NCBI RefSeq assembly: GCF_001429245.1
Contig: NZ_LMJE01000001.1
Location: 63,186 to 127,185, forward strand
Length of the DNA stretch: 64,000 nucleotides
Reading direction: 5' to 3'
Source of the DNA: Rhizobium sp. Root274
GTDB taxonomy: Bacteria > Pseudomonadota > Alphaproteobacteria > Rhizobiales > Rhizobiaceae
Position numbers and translations under genes: made by a program. Positions 62,057-64,000 of this stretch are shown here, piece after piece. Position 1 is the stretch's first letter. Every line of letters begins with the position of its first letter. Under the pieces are notes generated by a model, which made no database searches, had not been told where the DNA came from, and was given only the letters and a program-made list of their open reading frames with translations.

Positions 62057-62746
62057 TCAGGCCTGGATTTCGACGACCTTCCCGTCGATGAGTGTGACGC
62101 AGCGATCCATCCGCCGGGCAATCTCGTGATTGTGGGTGGCAATCATCGCCGACAAACCGGACTGGCGCACCAGCGCCTCCAGCGCGGAAAACACGTAGGA
62201 CGCCGTTTCCGGATCCAGGTTGCCGGTCGGCTCGTCGGCAAGCAGCACCAGCGGTGCATTGGCAACGGCGCGTGCGATCGCCACGCGTTGCTGCTCGCCC
62301 CCCGACAGTTCCGCCGGGCGATGATCGGCGCGGTGGCCGACACGCATGTAATCGAGCAACTGCTTGGCGCGTTCGGCAGCTTCCTTGCGGGTCAATCCGG
62401 CAATCAGCTGCGGCATCATCACGTTTTCGAGCGCCGAGAATTCCGGCAGCAGATGGTGAAACTGATAGACAAAGCCGACGGAGTTGCGGCGGATCGCGGT
62501 GCGCTGTTCGTCCGGCAGCTCCTGGCAGGCGACGCCACCCAGCGTGACTTCACCAGCGTCGGGATGTTCCAGCAGGCCGGCCACATGCAAAAGCGTAGAC
62601 TTCCCGGTGCCCGAGGGCGCAACAAGCGCCACAGTCTCACCGGTGCGCAGGGTAAAGTCCGCGCCTTTCAGGATCGAAAGCACGGTTTCGCCCTGGCCAT
62701 AATGGCGGTCGATGCCGGCGAGAGACAGAACGATGTCGTTGGCCAT
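62057..62746 (-). CDS. lolD: Lipoprotein-releasing system ATP-binding protein LolD
   Basis: A 229-residue ABC ATPase powering transfer of lipoproteins from the inner membrane to LolA. Walker A is [13 protein letters not shown] (here [21 protein letters not shown]), the signature [20 protein letters not shown] and Walker [15 protein letters not shown] with H-loop [10 protein letters not shown]. The LolD-specific region [23 protein letters not shown] is present. ATG 62746 (MANDIVL) and ATG 62758 are possible starts. It follows lolC within 15 bases or less and is co-transcribed. Confidence 0.94.
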   Translation of the reverse strand: MANDIVLSLAGIDRHYGQGETVLSILKGADFTLRTGETVALVAPSGTGKSTLLHVAGLLEHPDAGEVTLGGVACQELPDEQRTAIRRNSVGFVYQFHHLLPEFSALENVMMPQLIAGLTRKEAAERAKQLLDYMRVGHRADHRPAELSGGEQQRVAIARAVANAPLVLLADEPTGNLDPETASYVFSALEALVRQSGLSAMIATHNHEIARRMDRCVTLIDGKVVEIQA

Positions 62747-62760
62747 CGGGATCGGCATCC

Positions 62761-64000
62761 TTATTCGTATCGCAGGGCCTGGACGGGATCCAGGCGCGAG
62801 GCCCGCCAGGCCGGGAAGATGGTCGCCATGAAGGACAGACTGAGCGCCATGACCACCACGGAGATCGTCTCGCTGACATTCATGTCTGCAGGGAGCTGGC
62901 TGAGGAAATAGAGTTCGGGATCGAAGAGAACAGTGCCCGACACCCAGGAGAAGAACTGGCGGATGCTCTCGATGTTCAGACAGACGATGACACCCAGCAA
63001 AACTCCGGCGAAGGTGCCCGCCGTGCCAATCGCCGCCCCCGTCATGAAGAAGATGCGCATGATGGCGCCGGATGTCGCGCCCATGGTGCGCAGGATGGCG
63101 ATGTCGCTCGCCTTGTCCTTCACCAGCATGATGAGGCCGGAGATGATGTTGAGGGCTGCAACGAGCACGATCAGCGTGAGGATCATGAACATCACGTTGC
63201 GCTCGACCTGCAGGGCCGAGAAGAAGGTCTGGTTGCGCTGGCGCCAGTCGGTGATGAAGATCTGCCGCCCAGCCGCCTGTTCGACCAGCGGACGCAGCCG
63301 GTCGACGTCATCGGGGTTCTCGATGAACAGTTCGATCGACTGCACGATGCCTTCGACGTTGAAATAGAGCTGTGCTTCTTCGAGCGGCATATAGATGATC
63401 GAGGCGTCATATTCCGACATGCCGATCTCGAAGATGCCGGAGACGGGGTAGGATTTGACGCGGGGGTTGACGCCGAGGGGAGTGATATCGCCCTCGGGAG
63501 AGACCAGAGTAATGGTGTCACCTGCAGACAAGCCCAGTTGGGCCGCCATGCGGGAGCCGATCAGGACGCCCTGCCCTGCGGCAAAGCCGACCATGTCGCC
63601 CTGTCGAATGTTGGACGAGACGACCGAAAGTTTGGTCAGATCGTCCGGCCGGATACCGCGCACCAGCGCGCCGGTGCCAGCCCCTTCGCGGCCGGAGGCA
63701 AGCGTCTGCCCCTCGACGAGCGGCAGCGCCATCTTGATGCCCTGGACGGCACTGAAGCGGGTCGCAAGATCGGCATAGTCGTTCAGCGGCTGGTCAACCG
63801 GCTGGACGATCATGTGGCCGTTGATGCCGAGAATGCGGGAAACGAGCTCGGTGCGAAAGCCGTTCATCACGGCCATCACGATGATGAGGGTCGCGACCCC
63901 CAGCATGATGCCGATGAAGGAGAAACCGGCAATGACCGAGATAAAGGCTTCCTTGCGCCGGGCGCGCAGGTAGCGCCAGGCCACCATGCGCTCGAATCCC
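62761..64000 (-). CDS. lolC: Lipoprotein-releasing ABC transporter permease LolC/E (5' end outside window)
   Basis: At least 412 residues of the LolC/LolE permease, which extracts lipoproteins for LolA. The first membrane segment is [33 protein letters not shown]; the periplasmic loop runs to about residue 265, and three membrane helices follow ([20 protein letters not shown], the [16 protein letters not shown] region, and the C-terminal [35 protein letters not shown]). The frame stays open beyond ATG 63985-63987 to the window edge (G-F-E-R before that Met), so the true start lies outside. Alphaproteobacteria often have a single LolC/E type gene. Confidence 0.93.
   Translation of the reverse strand, partial: GFERMVAWRYLRARRKEAFISVIAGFSFIGIMLGVATLIIVMAVMNGFRTELVSRILGINGHMIVQPVDQPLNDYADLATRFSAVQGIKMALPLVEGQTLASGREGAGTGALVRGIRPDDLTKLSVVSSNIRQGDMVGFAAGQGVLIGSRMAAQLGLSAGDTITLVSPEGDITPLGVNPRVKSYPVSGIFEIGMSEYDASIIYMPLEEAQLYFNVEGIVQSIELFIENPDDVDRLRPLVEQAAGRQIFITDWRQRNQTFFSALQVERNVMFMILTLIVLVAALNIISGLIMLVKDKASDIAILRTMGATSGAIMRIFFMTGAAIGTAGTFAGVLLGVIVCLNIESIRQFFSWVSGTVLFDPELYFLSQLPADMNVSETISVVVMALSLSFMATIFPAWRASRLDPVQALRYE

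Overview
The window is a GC-rich piece of an alphaproteobacterial chromosome, most likely from the Rhizobiaceae (Rhizobium/Agrobacterium/Allorhizobium group). The evidence is the gene content and order I recognise: prfB-mrcA-amiC-rne, aroQ-accB-accC-aat, an NDUFA12-type complex I protein beside a DUF2155 protein, pleD-divK, a GTTC-N7-GTTC type LexA box, and many small rhizobial families. Species cannot be named from this sequence alone. Everything here is read by eye; no database search was run.

Left edge (1-3803): the integrase end of an integrative element inserted at the 3' end of a tRNA-Thr(UGU) gene. It carries phage-type small proteins, an unrecognised pair of membrane proteins, a DUF6894 protein and a tyrosine recombinase that lies next to the tRNA. 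The other end lies outside the window.

Core block 1 (4073-20214): nadK with a secreted protein, then on the minus strand prfB (with its programmed +1 frameshift), mrcA (PBP1A) and amiC (cell-wall amidase), a divergent long leader before rne (RNase E), an acetyltransferase, an aminotransferase, and a plus-strand run of a DsbA-type thiol oxidoreductase, aroQ, accB, accC and aat (aromatic and fatty-acid precursor synthesis, protein N-end labelling).

Accessory block (20215-36431): between aat and the DUF2155/NDUFA12 pair lies an inserted-looking segment with an AT-richer DUF262 + HEPN two-gene cassette (candidate defence system), a phospholipase D, a VOC protein and a histidine-kinase remnant. 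Further on, gatB and gatA-gatC are separated by four GNAT acetyltransferases (two of them clear paralogues), a YjhX-type toxin and a ParDE-type toxin-antitoxin pair. Then follow a UPF0173 hydrolase, a PhnA-domain protein, ruvX and small membrane proteins.

Core block 2 (36640-53570): an AEC transporter, an AidB-type acyl-CoA dehydrogenase, pyrB overlapping a dihydroorotase-like gene that has lost its metal ligands, plsY, dprA, topA overlapping rnr, a DUF983 protein, an MFS transporter, rpmG, a gene-free stretch with a probable minus-strand small RNA, then pleD and divK (cell-cycle and c-di-GMP signalling).

Right end (53708-64000): DUF3572, a HAD-like protein, dinB (Pol IV, with a LexA box and an N-terminal double CxxC motif), a DUF1275 membrane protein, an L,D-transpeptidase, dnaE, a 28-codon membrane microprotein whose promoter is straddled by a LexA box, and lolD-lolC. 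The microprotein is the observation I rate highest: it resembles in size, topology and control the SOS-induced division inhibitor SidA of Caulobacter.
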